From the NCBI RefSeq assembly GCF_040126055.1, contig NZ_CP143541.1:3162001-3226000 (forward strand): a stretch of DNA of 64,000 nucleotides. The letters are read 5' to 3'. The notes under the pieces are model-generated. The model was not told where the DNA came from. It did no database searches and saw only the letters and a program-made list of their open reading frames with translations. The position numbers and the translations under genes are program-made. Below, in pieces: positions 11,601-19,412 of the stretch (within the stretch, counting starts at the first letter, position 1; each line of letters begins with the position of its first letter). The DNA comes from Pseudalkalibacillus sp. SCS-8. GTDB lineage: Bacteria; Bacillota; Bacilli; Bacillales; Fictibacillaceae.

Positions 11601-11671
11601 ACACGAGTGAGGAAAGTCCAATCCCACACATCATCATCAATAATGGAGAAGCAAACGGACACAATGAATAG
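8612..11671 (+). CDS. Secreted beta-propeller protein with CBM-like and Ig-like C-terminal domains
   Basis: A 1019-residue exported protein. Residues 1 to about 26 form a signal peptide (LVACMIFSLFAFPGSGAAQ). Residues about 40-660 hold repeated propeller blades with motifs such as DESGNVYGGTYPD, FRYSPDTGKM and GNIYYADG. Residues about 670-830 form a carbohydrate-binding-like jelly roll (NASFEE, PGWSDNW, YFDDFSL). The last 190 residues hold two bacterial Ig-like repeats, the second with TATDKAGNTSEESPI. No catalytic motif was recognised. It is a paralogue of the protein at 29261-31303; both share DRPF, GELGG or GKLGG, and TSVWGGLG. A binding or lyase role on extracellular polysaccharide is inference. 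Confidence 0.85.
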   Translation: MRKIGLTTLVACMIFSLFAFPGSGAAQIKKTFEQPENLGPMVTSVAAMDSAYGIEDGHDVMYTTVKGDPGVFQVVNLDTYELLRTYELEGLGGSWTHVVDGDGHVYIGGSGKLFKYDPFTKTVTDLGTVVPGAREVYGLSVDESGNVYGGTYPDAHVFRYSPDTGKMTDYGSVKSDQDYVRSLTYANGTIYAGIGIKGSIMTIDAATGEIGTLPVPDRPAYYDTANLSMIWALDVVGHYLFVHLSDGNFIIYNLENKEWLPETVTGTKGLAMTPAHDGKTYFVANGKIMSFDLNTEATAETNLTYGSYIRNAGWVTINDPELPGMSLATISFNGSVQLFNFETSVRKTLEPIVEGQPTTIQTLEKGPDGKLYSSGYMGTYGAQYDPSTDVLELFNLGQAEGMTSLNDKMYMGTYPGANIYEYDTTKSPGDADNPQKLFSLSSDGQDRPFSMTSGDGKVFIGTIPTYGELGGALTIYDPNSTSAPSTYRNVVENQSIIGLAYRDGKIYGSTSVWGGLGIDPTADAAKMFVWDVNAGTMVTEFTPDLPGTVPSKAIGELSFGPDGLLWGASYGTIFAMDPDTYEIVKSKEIVATDWNFNHYWRPIHLRWSDDGLLYTTLAGQITVIDPETLEHVQLDRSPLMTLGDDGNIYYADGADLKRITVKDGLPPQQVEIDVDLENASFEEVVSNGEIPGWSDNWKSGNASFQVTDERSFTGSKSLKIVDTGTSETVAVLSDPVEVIPGKEYTAKSQVYLETGRTIMILRFFDQQGKQLADEVAYVTTGKGQWQEVIASGYAPENAATARIYAYVSNYWTGTSYFDDFSLTYKVFDNELPGLEMTSPEEALITNDTTPALNFKTVHDSSLYLENGGELIGQWDLKANEATEVTVGPLAEGTHAIVAYAKTNEGIPGEEISITVVVDLTAPDAPDVISPDKPMSTNDRTPEVQVKAEEGAVIEILEDGKVIGTGIGAGEQSVTIKLQELEQGNHKLVATATDKAGNTSEESPIPHIIINNGEANGHNE

Positions 11672-11678
11672 AGTAGAC

Positions 11679-11712
11679 AAAGGGGACCCAGCAACTGCTA
11701 GGTCCCCTTTCT
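11679..11712 (+). terminator. Terminator of the first propeller gene
   Basis: AAAGGGGACC at 11679-11688 pairs with GGTCCCCTTT at 11701-11710, a ten-base stem followed by more T-rich sequence, eight bases after the stop codon. Confidence 0.85.
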
Positions 11713-11788
11713 TTGCCCCCATTTTCCTCTTTTCGTGTTTTTAGGGTAAAGAAACACCTTTTCTTTACCCTCAATTCATCATTTCTTC

Positions 11789-11997
11789 GGTTTCAACACT
11801 CCATATCCACCCTATGAGGTGCTCATTTCCGGTTTTCTCTGGTTTCAGCACCTCATATCCACTCTTTGAGGTGCTCATTTCCGGTTTTCTCTGATTTCAA
11901 CACCTCATATCCACCCTATGAGATGCTCATTTCCAATTTTCTCTGACTTAAGCACCTCATAACCACTCTTTGAGAGGCTCATCATCTCTTGTTTTCT
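11789..11997. repeat. Four 52-bp tandem repeats with internal palindrome
   Basis: Four units begin at 11789, 11841, 11893 and 11945. Each carries CACCTCATA, a short spacer and TATGAGGTG or TTTGAGGTG, then GCTCATTTCC and TTTTCTCT. The inner halves form a hairpin. Units 1 and 3 share CCACCCTATGA while units 2 and 4 share CCACTCTTTGA, so the array looks like a duplicated 104-bp dimer. It fills the gap between the propeller terminator and the end of the FAD oxidoreductase gene. No coding role is evident. Confidence 0.85.
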
Positions 11998-12002
11998 ATG
12001 AT

Positions 12003-13577
12003 TTAGACGGCTGAGATTTTGGGCCAGGTTAATTCCACTCCTCGCGCAATCAATTCCTTCTGGAACTGTTCCAGATGCTTGCTCATCTGCCGAATGCCTT
12101 TTGGCTGCACACCCTGATCAATACAGTAGGAAGCCAGATGACCTACTGCCTCTCCTATTCCCCACTCAACTGGATGAAGGCGATAACACCCATTCGTAAT
12201 GTGGGTCGTTCCAATGTTTTTACAGGCTGGAATCAGATTTTCCATCCGAATCGGAATCAGACTTCCCAACGGAATTTGGAAAGGATAAGCGTAATGGTCG
12301 ATGTAATTGTCACCACCTGTAGAAGGGTGAAGATCCAACCGATAGCAGCCAATTCCGACAGTGTCTTCAAATTCCGTCGCACACTGCTTTCCTTCCACCT
12401 CTGCAGAGATGTGTTGCTCCAGAATCGTGAACGCTGACCTGATTCGTCTCGATTCACGAATATAGGGATACATAGCCAACCCATCCTCTGTACCAACAAC
12501 ATCTTTCCTCAATCTTAAACCAGGATAACCATAGCCCCCGTCGGGTCGTGGTGCTTCCGTCTGCATCCAATACAATAAGGAAAGGCTTAGCTGTTTGGCG
12601 TCCTCCAGGTGCTTTACTCTCTCTTCGTCACTCACATCAATAATCGAGCCTAGCCAGTAATCGTTGGCAGGCCAATTGACGAGCGTAATGTCACTCTTAT
12701 AAAATCCGTCCTCAAACTGACTTCGATCAATGATCCGTCGATATTTCCATAACGAAAACATCCCTTCTTGTTCAAAGAGAGTGTATGTAATCGGGTTCAT
12801 CGTAGGCGGATGGATGCCGCTCCAGCTAAGCTGATGATCGGGCCAGAAATCCGCCTTATATTGCCTCCAAAACTCATACTTGGATGGCTTATCAATCGTA
12901 TGATCTTCTCCATCGAAGTAGTCCATCGCATAACAATATGTAAAGGCCTGCATATTCTGAGGCTGTGGTGGTCCATCCACCGCATGGGGTTCTCCTGTTT
13001 CTTCCTTCGATTCTGCTCCGGTGACATACTCAACCCCAGCTAAAGGCAAAACATCCCCCATCTCTGTCGCATCAATGAAATAGTCACCTGTCAAAACATA
13101 CCGTGAATCATGACGTACAGACGCAACGGTTACAGCAGTGATCCGATCATGAATCGTTTCTGCTTTTACAATTCTGCATTCCGTCATCAATGTTAGTTGA
13201 CCATTATGGATGAACGGATTCAGCATTTCATATAAAACGTGGAGTGCAACTTTCGGCTCATGGCTGATATTACTGACAATCGCCTGTCCAGGGTTAAAAG
13301 GGGTCTTCCGATTTTGATTCCGAATTGGAAAGTTCCGTTCGTAATACCCTCTGATTCGATTCCGGAGCTCTCGATACGTTCTTGTCGATCCGAATGTCTC
13401 GATCCATGGATGTTCATCAGGTGGTACTGCCTGACTCGTCATCTGTCCCCCGATCCAAGGGGTTACCTCTGTCATGATAACCTTTTTTCCAGCCTGTAGG
13501 GCCGCTAAAGCCGAGGAACATCCTCCTAAGCCCCCACCGATAATAACCACATCCGCTTCAAGCTCTTTCTGTCCCAT
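12003..13577 (-). CDS. FAD-dependent oxidoreductase (FAD_oxidored family)
   Basis: A 524-residue soluble flavoprotein. The N-terminus has the dinucleotide-binding fold VVIIGGGLGGCSSALAAL, followed by an acidic residue at the end of the second strand (MTEVTPWIGGQ). Further family features are DYFIDATEMGDVLPLAG (about residue 185) and a C-terminal GTTHITNGCYRLHPVEWGIGEA near residue 455. It resembles the FAD_oxidored proteins found in sugar-degradation clusters of Gram-positive bacteria; the substrate is unknown. It is last in the minus-strand catabolic operon, three bases after the NagA-like gene, with AAGGAGG upstream. Confidence 0.85.
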   Translation of the reverse strand: MGQKELEADVVIIGGGLGGCSSALAALQAGKKVIMTEVTPWIGGQMTSQAVPPDEHPWIETFGSTRTYRELRNRIRGYYERNFPIRNQNRKTPFNPGQAIVSNISHEPKVALHVLYEMLNPFIHNGQLTLMTECRIVKAETIHDRITAVTVASVRHDSRYVLTGDYFIDATEMGDVLPLAGVEYVTGAESKEETGEPHAVDGPPQPQNMQAFTYCYAMDYFDGEDHTIDKPSKYEFWRQYKADFWPDHQLSWSGIHPPTMNPITYTLFEQEGMFSLWKYRRIIDRSQFEDGFYKSDITLVNWPANDYWLGSIIDVSDEERVKHLEDAKQLSLSLLYWMQTEAPRPDGGYGYPGLRLRKDVVGTEDGLAMYPYIRESRRIRSAFTILEQHISAEVEGKQCATEFEDTVGIGCYRLDLHPSTGGDNYIDHYAYPFQIPLGSLIPIRMENLIPACKNIGTTHITNGCYRLHPVEWGIGEAVGHLASYCIDQGVQPKGIRQMSKHLEQFQKELIARGVELTWPKISAV

Positions 13578-13580
13578 CTA

Positions 13581-14711
13581 TTATTTAACCTCCTTTTTAT
13601 AAACAAGTTCTCCTTCCAAATAAGTCGATCGTACATTCAAATCGTGATTCAACAGGACATAATCCGCATCATACCCATTTTTAAACCGTCCTTTGTTTGG
13701 GATGCCAAGCGAGTCACACGGATTCATACTTAACCCGTGTAAAACAAATCCCAAATCAAGCTGGAGTTCTTTATGCAAAAAGTGAAGCGCATCAAGTAAG
13801 GTAATCGCACTGCCCGACAGCGTGTTTTGACCCTCTAATTTCACAGATCGTCCCTCTTTGACGAGTGTCTTCCCAGCCATTTTATAGGTGCCATCTGGCA
13901 AACCTGCAGCTGCGCTGGCATCCGATATGGCCACCCACCGGTTCTTCCCTTTTTGCGTAATCAACCATTTAACAATCTCAGGGTGAACATGAAGCCCATC
14001 AGCAATCACCTCACAGTACACCCTGTCATTCAGTATCGCAGCTTCCATTACTCCCGGCTTCCGGTGGTGAATGCCACCCATTGCGTTAAAGCTGTGCGTC
14101 GTGCGATTCACTCCCCTCTGTATCGCATGATTGAACTCGTCATACGTAGCAGCTGTATGACCAGCAGAAATACGGATATTCCGTTTTCTGAAAAAATCAA
14201 TAAACGGTTCAATCCCGCTCATTTCAGGAGCAAGCGTTACAAGCTTCAACCGATCACCTGTTATATCATAAATGGCTTCAGCATCTTTCATTAAGGGAGC
14301 GATGAGATGTTCTGCTTTCTGAGCACCTTTGTATGTTCTATTCAGCCAGGGACCTTCTAAATGAATACCAATCATCCTGGCCGCTTTTTTATTCATTTGA
14401 TTCCGATCATAAAAATGAACAAGCTGCCGTAAAATGACCTGGAGCTGTTCCATCGATTCCGCCCTTGTCGTCGCAAGGAAACCTGTTACTCCGTATTTTA
14501 ATAGGTTTTCGGCAATGAACTCATAATGAACAAGATCCCCGTCCATGAAATCACAACCCTCCAGCCCATGGATATGAGTATCAATCATACCTGGAATGAT
14601 ATACCCACCCTCCCCTTCTAACCTGTAAAAGGTCTTTTCATCCCCCATCACCAGCTTTCCTTCGTGAACCAAAAAAGGGAGCTGGCCACCGTTTCTTTTT
14701 GGTGTAAACAT
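13581..14711 (-). CDS. N-acetylglucosamine-6-phosphate deacetylase-like amidohydrolase
   Basis: A 376-residue TIM-barrel amidohydrolase. Metal and active-site motifs appear in order: DTHIHG (about residue 42), the metal-ligand Glu in HLEGPW (about 125), GHTAATYDEF (about 194), THSFNAMGG (about 215), DGLHVHPE (about 243) and the catalytic Asp in AISDASAAAGLPDG (about 269). This matches NagA, which removes acetate from GlcNAc-6-P. The operon, however, has no nagB and no PTS, so the real substrate may be another acetylated sugar. I leave the symbol blank for that reason. Confidence 0.85.
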   Translation of the reverse strand: MFTPKRNGGQLPFLVHEGKLVMGDEKTFYRLEGEGGYIIPGMIDTHIHGLEGCDFMDGDLVHYEFIAENLLKYGVTGFLATTRAESMEQLQVILRQLVHFYDRNQMNKKAARMIGIHLEGPWLNRTYKGAQKAEHLIAPLMKDAEAIYDITGDRLKLVTLAPEMSGIEPFIDFFRKRNIRISAGHTAATYDEFNHAIQRGVNRTTHSFNAMGGIHHRKPGVMEAAILNDRVYCEVIADGLHVHPEIVKWLITQKGKNRWVAISDASAAAGLPDGTYKMAGKTLVKEGRSVKLEGQNTLSGSAITLLDALHFLHKELQLDLGFVLHGLSMNPCDSLGIPNKGRFKNGYDADYVLLNHDLNVRSTYLEGELVYKKEVK

Positions 14712-14736
14712 AGCCTCTCCCTTTCCTCCTCATAAG

Positions 14737-15714
14737 TTATCTAATTGTAATTTCTTGATGTGAGCGTCCTGACTCGTAGGCAGCCAGTGCTACTTCCATC
14801 GCCCTCAGTCCATCTAGACCAGTGACCGATGGTTCCAGGTCCTCTTTGACACATTTCACGAAATCCTCAAGCAAACCATAATCCATATCCTTTCCGAACA
14901 GAACATGACGGTAAGCTTCGTCCTTGGAAGAATAAAAGTGTAACGTTTCCCCGAATGCATCTGCATACGCTCTGCCTTTCGTACCCACAACTTCAATCGT
15001 TGCATCTCCCCAGGTCGGATAGGCGGGATTTTTCGACCAGCTGGGATCATGACTAGCGAGTACCCCGTTTTCAAACGCAAGGGTCATCAAGCCACAATCA
15101 TCAATCGGTTTATCCGTGAACAAGGTGTCCACCTCCGCATAAACCTTGCTTACATCACTGTTCATCAACCAGCGCATAATATCGATCATGTGGACAGTAT
15201 GATCAAGAACAGCTCCACCACCTGACTTCTCCGTTTCTATGAACCACCCGCCAGGATTTTGACCACGGTTCGTCGTTCGCATGGAAAGAATTGTACCTAA
15301 ATGCCCTTCCTCTACATACGTCTTAAGCTTTTGAATCGGTGTGCTATAGCGAACAGGAAAGGCTGTCATCAATTTCACTCCTGCTTTTTTACATGCCTCG
15401 ATCATCTCCCAGGCGTCATCAGTAGAGGTTGCGATCGGTTTTTCACATAAAATGTGTTTGTTTGCCTCTGCCGCTTGGAGGACCATCTCTTTGTGACGTA
15501 CATTTTCGCTGCAAATGATGACGGCATCCACATCGGTCGCCAGCAAAGCACCGTCAGATTCGTAATATGGAACATCGTATTTTCTGGCCGCTTCTTCTCC
15601 TCGTGCCGGATCGTCATCTGAAATCCCAGACAGGTGAACACCGGGCATTTGATTCAGACAATCCGCATAACTGTAGGCATGCATATGGGCAAAACTCATT
15701 ATGCCGAATTTCAT
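14737..15714 (-). CDS. Gfo/Idh/MocA family oxidoreductase (1)
   Basis: A 325-residue NAD(P)-dependent sugar oxidoreductase. The N-terminal Rossmann part starts MKFGIMSFAHMHAYSYA, a variant of the usual GxGxxA loop. The family EKP motif occurs in HILCEKPIATS (about residue 93), and GGGAVLDHTVHMIDIMRW (about 166) carries the conserved D and H of the active site. Its ATG overlaps the stop of the preceding gene as ATGA. It is the most divergent of the Gfo members in this operon at the nucleotide-binding loop. Confidence 0.85.
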   Translation of the reverse strand: MKFGIMSFAHMHAYSYADCLNQMPGVHLSGISDDDPARGEEAARKYDVPYYESDGALLATDVDAVIICSENVRHKEMVLQAAEANKHILCEKPIATSTDDAWEMIEACKKAGVKLMTAFPVRYSTPIQKLKTYVEEGHLGTILSMRTTNRGQNPGGWFIETEKSGGGAVLDHTVHMIDIMRWLMNSDVSKVYAEVDTLFTDKPIDDCGLMTLAFENGVLASHDPSWSKNPAYPTWGDATIEVVGTKGRAYADAFGETLHFYSSKDEAYRHVLFGKDMDYGLLEDFVKCVKEDLEPSVTGLDGLRAMEVALAAYESGRSHQEITIR

Positions 15715-16370
15715 TGGACCACCTCCACCTTCTGGTTTTCGATAGACGCGTAAATGAGATCAACCACTTCAATTGCTTTTTTTATTTCTTCATACGTGTA
15801 CGGTCGGCCTTCCTGCTGCTTTTCCTTCCCCTTTTTATCAAGTGAGCTTATCGTCTCTGTTTTAAAAGCAGGTAAGGGTTCGTTGCGATACATCAGAATA
15901 CCAGCTTTGGATGCCGCCTCCAGCTCATAAACCTCCGTCAGATTCGTCCCGTGCGCCACTTCAATGTGAGCGACACTGCCATTCTCCAGCTTGAGGGTTG
16001 CGACCAGGTGCTCATAACTGTCAACCTCCAACAATCTCCCATGAACGCGGACAACCTCATATTTCTGTGCCGTCACTATACCGATTTCCTGCAACAGAAG
16101 TTGCTTCAAGGGAAGGTCTGTTTCATGCGGATGCCGTGATAGAAGACGAAACACGCAAGGAACGTCCGCTATTTCATTGTCCATCGTCTCGGAAAAATGC
16201 CACGATTCAGGACGACTTTTCCATCCGTCATGAATGTGGAACGTCAATTTGTTCAACTCGGCATCCGAATTGATACGTACGATTTCAACCGCTTCAAGGA
16301 ACGTACTTGCGACTGTTTTTCCTGCTTTCATTACTTCTAGCAATTCTTCCTTCGTCCATACTGGCCTCAT
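15711..16370 (-). CDS. Gfo/Idh/MocA C-terminal-domain protein lacking the Rossmann half
   Basis: A 219-residue protein with no GxGxxG motif and no EKP motif. Its core (EVVRVHGRLLEVDSYEHLVATLKLENGSVAHIEV, read as strands) and tail YTYEEIKKAIEVVDLIYASIENQ resemble the beta-sheet C-terminal domain of Gfo/Idh/MocA enzymes. It is translationally coupled to the full-length enzyme at 14737-15714 by ATGA, so it may act as its partner subunit. It is not a frameshifted 5' remnant, since a good AAGGAGG precedes its ATG. Activity is unknown. Confidence 0.65.
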   Translation of the reverse strand: MRPVWTKEELLEVMKAGKTVASTFLEAVEIVRINSDAELNKLTFHIHDGWKSRPESWHFSETMDNEIADVPCVFRLLSRHPHETDLPLKQLLLQEIGIVTAQKYEVVRVHGRLLEVDSYEHLVATLKLENGSVAHIEVAHGTNLTEVYELEAASKAGILMYRNEPLPAFKTETISSLDKKGKEKQQEGRPYTYEEIKKAIEVVDLIYASIENQKVEVVQ

Positions 16371-16382
16371 CGTTACGCCTCC

Positions 16383-17219
16383 TTATCCTTTTGCCAGACT
16401 GACAAGCTTTTCGATCGATCTCTTTACGCATTCTTTTGAATCTTCATGTCCTTCATATTCAATGGAATACCAGCCATCATACTGGACGCTTTTTAACTCA
16501 GAAATGATGTTTTCGAGATTGATCATCCCTTCTCCAGCGACTGTTCCGAGATACCGGTCACCATTCAGTGCCTTGAAGGATTGCCCTTGAAAATCCGTCT
16601 CCACCTTGCGAAAGTCTTTGAAATGGACATGGACAACATCGGACTTCAATCTCTTCGTAGACAAATAAGGATCTTCCTGTACGAGCAGGAAATTACCGGT
16701 ATCCAATGTGCTTTTCAAAAAGTCCGAGTCAATCTCATCAATCATGCTTTTCACTTGCTCAGCCTTCCCTGCAAAGAGTCCATGGTTTTCAATTGCGAGG
16801 TAGACCTGTTCCTGTTCAGCGATAGCCAAGCACGCTTTGAACCCTTCAATGATCCATGCACGTCCTTCGTCATACGTAATGCCATCCATAAGATCGCCGC
16901 AAAAGACACGCACGATATTTGTACCAAGCTTTTTGGCAGTGTAGATTCCTTCTATGACCCGATCCACTTCCGTTTTCCTTTCCGCTGCGGTTGGCTTTAC
17001 AAAATTGTTGGACACGTCATAAGCGGAGACCGGAAGATTTTTCGTTTTCAAATATGCTAAAACACCGTCTATTTCTTCATCCTTGTTCGTCCAATAAACA
17101 TCGAGCAATTCTACGCCATCTGCACCGATTTCCTTCGCGTAATCGATGAACTCGTATATTCCCCAACCGTGGTTGCGGATATATTGATTGAGACTGTACA
17201 TACTCACACTCGTTTTCAT
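16383..17219 (-). CDS. Sugar phosphate isomerase/epimerase (AP-endonuclease-2 TIM barrel)
   Basis: A 278-residue TIM-barrel protein of the xylose-isomerase-like family. Motifs are GADGVELLDVYW near the N-terminus, LAIENHGLFAG (about residue 141) with a metal-ligand Glu, LKSTLDTGNFLLV (about 168) with a metal-ligand Asp, VVHVHFKDF (about 195), and the C-terminal YSIEYEGHED. Members interconvert keto and aldo sugars or epimerise them. It often accompanies Gfo/Idh/MocA dehydrogenases, as here. A strong GGGAGG site precedes the start. Confidence 0.85.
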   Translation of the reverse strand: MKTSVSMYSLNQYIRNHGWGIYEFIDYAKEIGADGVELLDVYWTNKDEEIDGVLAYLKTKNLPVSAYDVSNNFVKPTAAERKTEVDRVIEGIYTAKKLGTNIVRVFCGDLMDGITYDEGRAWIIEGFKACLAIAEQEQVYLAIENHGLFAGKAEQVKSMIDEIDSDFLKSTLDTGNFLLVQEDPYLSTKRLKSDVVHVHFKDFRKVETDFQGQSFKALNGDRYLGTVAGEGMINLENIISELKSVQYDGWYSIEYEGHEDSKECVKRSIEKLVSLAKG

Positions 17220-17238
17220 AACATGCCTCCCGAATTCG

Positions 17239-18312
17239 TCATTTTCTCATTTGGGATTCTTCACGAAAGGTGATTTCTCTTTTCTTGTCAGCAGATTCAT
17301 AAATTCCGTGTAGCATCTTCATCACTTCCACACCGTCTTCGACTGGACTGATCGGCTCCTCCAGTCCATGACAGCTTCGGATGAAATGCTCGATTTCCCG
17401 GTGGAATCCTTTATCAAAGTCAAATGTCAACGTATCGATTTGTGGCGTCGCGTTCAAAATCGTATTATGCTTTTCAGTGATGATCTGTAATTCCGGCTCC
17501 AGCTCTGCACCACCTGACGTTCCATACAGCTTCGCATTCAACTCATCTTGCTTCGAGTGAAGAGTAAAGCTCACATCAACGGCGAGGGAGGCGCCGTTTT
17601 CAAAACGAATGAGTCCATTCGCCATATCCTCGACTGAATTAATATCAGGGTCATAATCCGCTGCTTTATAGAAGTCAAGATTTTGAACGTTGGAGCGATT
17701 CCCTAGACGGTTATAGGTGTTCCCGACGACCGCTTGGACCTTTGGGCGCCCCATCATATACCAGCAAAGGTCAATCATATGGACACCTAGATCAATCAGC
17801 GGTCCCCCTCCTGAGCGCTTTTTGTCAGCAAACCACCCACCTGGATTACCGAGCCTGCGGATACAGGAGGTTTTCGCATAATAGATGTCACCCAGCTCAC
17901 CCTTATCAATGAATTCCTTCAAAATCCTCGCATTCACACCATGACGACGGACAAACCCGACCTGGAAGATCTGATTGTTCCGCTCGACCGCCTCACGGAT
18001 ACGTGAAGCCTCTTCCATCGACATGCATAACGGTTTCTCTACGAGCACATGCTTCCCAGCGTCAAGAGCAGCGATCGCGATTTCTGAATGGGTGTCATTC
18101 CACGTACAGATGCTCACTGCTTCAATTTCGTCCAGGGCCAACAAATCCTTGTAATCTTCAAATGCATGTGCCGCTCCATATCGCTCAGCCTTCTGTTTGG
18201 CTCTTTCTCGATTCAAATCACAAACCGCGAAGATCTCTACATCTTTCAAAAGCTGGTAGCCTTGTAGATGGAACTCCGCTATGTTTCCAGCTCCGATTAC
18301 ACCGACTTTCAT
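17239..18312 (-). CDS. Gfo/Idh/MocA family oxidoreductase (2)
   Basis: A 357-residue enzyme with the classic N-terminal MKVGVIGAGNIAEFHLQGY, the EKP motif in HVLVEKPLCMS (about residue 93) and the active-site stretch SGGGPLIDLGVHMIDLCWYMMG (read from about 166; D and H conserved). It is a paralogue of the enzyme at 18328-19377: both have RRxGxPxGWF before the GGG. The pair may act in sequence, for example oxidation and later re-reduction at the same carbon; this is inference. Confidence 0.88.
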   Translation of the reverse strand: MKVGVIGAGNIAEFHLQGYQLLKDVEIFAVCDLNRERAKQKAERYGAAHAFEDYKDLLALDEIEAVSICTWNDTHSEIAIAALDAGKHVLVEKPLCMSMEEASRIREAVERNNQIFQVGFVRRHGVNARILKEFIDKGELGDIYYAKTSCIRRLGNPGGWFADKKRSGGGPLIDLGVHMIDLCWYMMGRPKVQAVVGNTYNRLGNRSNVQNLDFYKAADYDPDINSVEDMANGLIRFENGASLAVDVSFTLHSKQDELNAKLYGTSGGAELEPELQIITEKHNTILNATPQIDTLTFDFDKGFHREIEHFIRSCHGLEEPISPVEDGVEVMKMLHGIYESADKKREITFREESQMRK

Positions 18313-18327
18313 AGTAAGCCCTCCTTT

Positions 18328-19377
18328 TTAGCAAGTGATTTCTTTACCAGATTGATTGGACTGATCGATCCAATCCAGCATTCTCAAAACATTCAATCCT
18401 TGGGTGCCATCTGACAGTGGATTTTCCCCGCTTTTGATAGATTGGATGAAATGATCGATTTGATCGTTAAGGGGGTCATTCATCTCGAACTTTGGATACG
18501 ATTCCATAAGAAGATCATCCATCTCGTGATAAAAGCAGAGTGGATGTACCGAGAGGCCGCCTTTCGTTCCATAAATGTCGAGCTTGAACCCTTCCTCTTC
18601 CTTCCCTTGCATAGCCCACGCTGTTTCCAGCGACAATGCACAACGATTGTCAAACCGAATGAACGCACTACCAAAATCCTCAACATCGTGGACGACTCTC
18701 TTATCCTTAACGGCGGAGGTCCACCCTTCACGTGTCATTTGGGTTTGGTAGTTTCCTAGCCCACGCGTTTTATAGCCTGATATCGTTGTAGGTTTGGGCA
18801 TACCGAGCAGCCACCACGCTAGATCTAGGATATGGACACCAATATCCATCATCGCCCCGCCTCCGGAAAGAGACGAATCGGTGAACCAACCGGCGGGTGT
18901 TCCTCTCCTTCTCATATAGCGAGCTTTTGCGTAATAGATGTCACCTAGATTCCCTTTTTCGATGAGCTGTTTCATCAGTTGGACATCATTACGGAAACGA
19001 AGTGACATCGCGACCATGCATACCCGTGAACGTTCGGCTGCAAGCTTCACGACCTGTTCAGCTTCCTTCAACCCAATACCTAAAGGCTTTTCAACTAAAA
19101 TGTGTACATCTTTTTCCAGCAGCATCCTTGCAATGGAGAGATGGGTGACATTCGGTGTACAAATGCTTGCGGCATCAATCTTTTCTGAAGCAAGCATGGT
19201 CGAGACACTGTCATACGTCTTCTCCACTTCAAACAGACGCGCCATTTCAAGTGCCCTCGCTTCATTCGGATCCACAATACAGCTGATTACAACATCAGGA
19301 TGCTGCTGATAATAGGGAAGGTGCCCTACTTGTGCGATGGCACCTGCACCTATGACAGCTACTCGGATCGGCTCCAC
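18328..19377 (-). CDS. Gfo/Idh/MocA family oxidoreductase (3)
   Basis: A 349-residue enzyme with VAVIGAGAIAQVGHLPYY, EKP in HILVEKPLGIG and SGGGAMMDIGVHILDLAWWLLG. I start it at the GTG at 19377, which has AAGGAGG six bases upstream; the upstream ATG of the open frame has no ribosome site. It lies 15 bases upstream of its paralogue. Substrate unknown; inositol-type or amino-sugar-type polyols are possible. Confidence 0.85.
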   Translation of the reverse strand: MEPIRVAVIGAGAIAQVGHLPYYQQHPDVVISCIVDPNEARALEMARLFEVEKTYDSVSTMLASEKIDAASICTPNVTHLSIARMLLEKDVHILVEKPLGIGLKEAEQVVKLAAERSRVCMVAMSLRFRNDVQLMKQLIEKGNLGDIYYAKARYMRRRGTPAGWFTDSSLSGGGAMMDIGVHILDLAWWLLGMPKPTTISGYKTRGLGNYQTQMTREGWTSAVKDKRVVHDVEDFGSAFIRFDNRCALSLETAWAMQGKEEEGFKLDIYGTKGGLSVHPLCFYHEMDDLLMESYPKFEMNDPLNDQIDHFIQSIKSGENPLSDGTQGLNVLRMLDWIDQSNQSGKEITC

Positions 19378-19412
19378 CGTAACCCTCCTTTTTTGAGAAA
19401 ACTTCAACAACG

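Noticed and set aside
11789..11997. CRISPR array.
   Set aside because: Units are contiguous 52-bp repeats with no unique spacers, and no cas genes are nearby.
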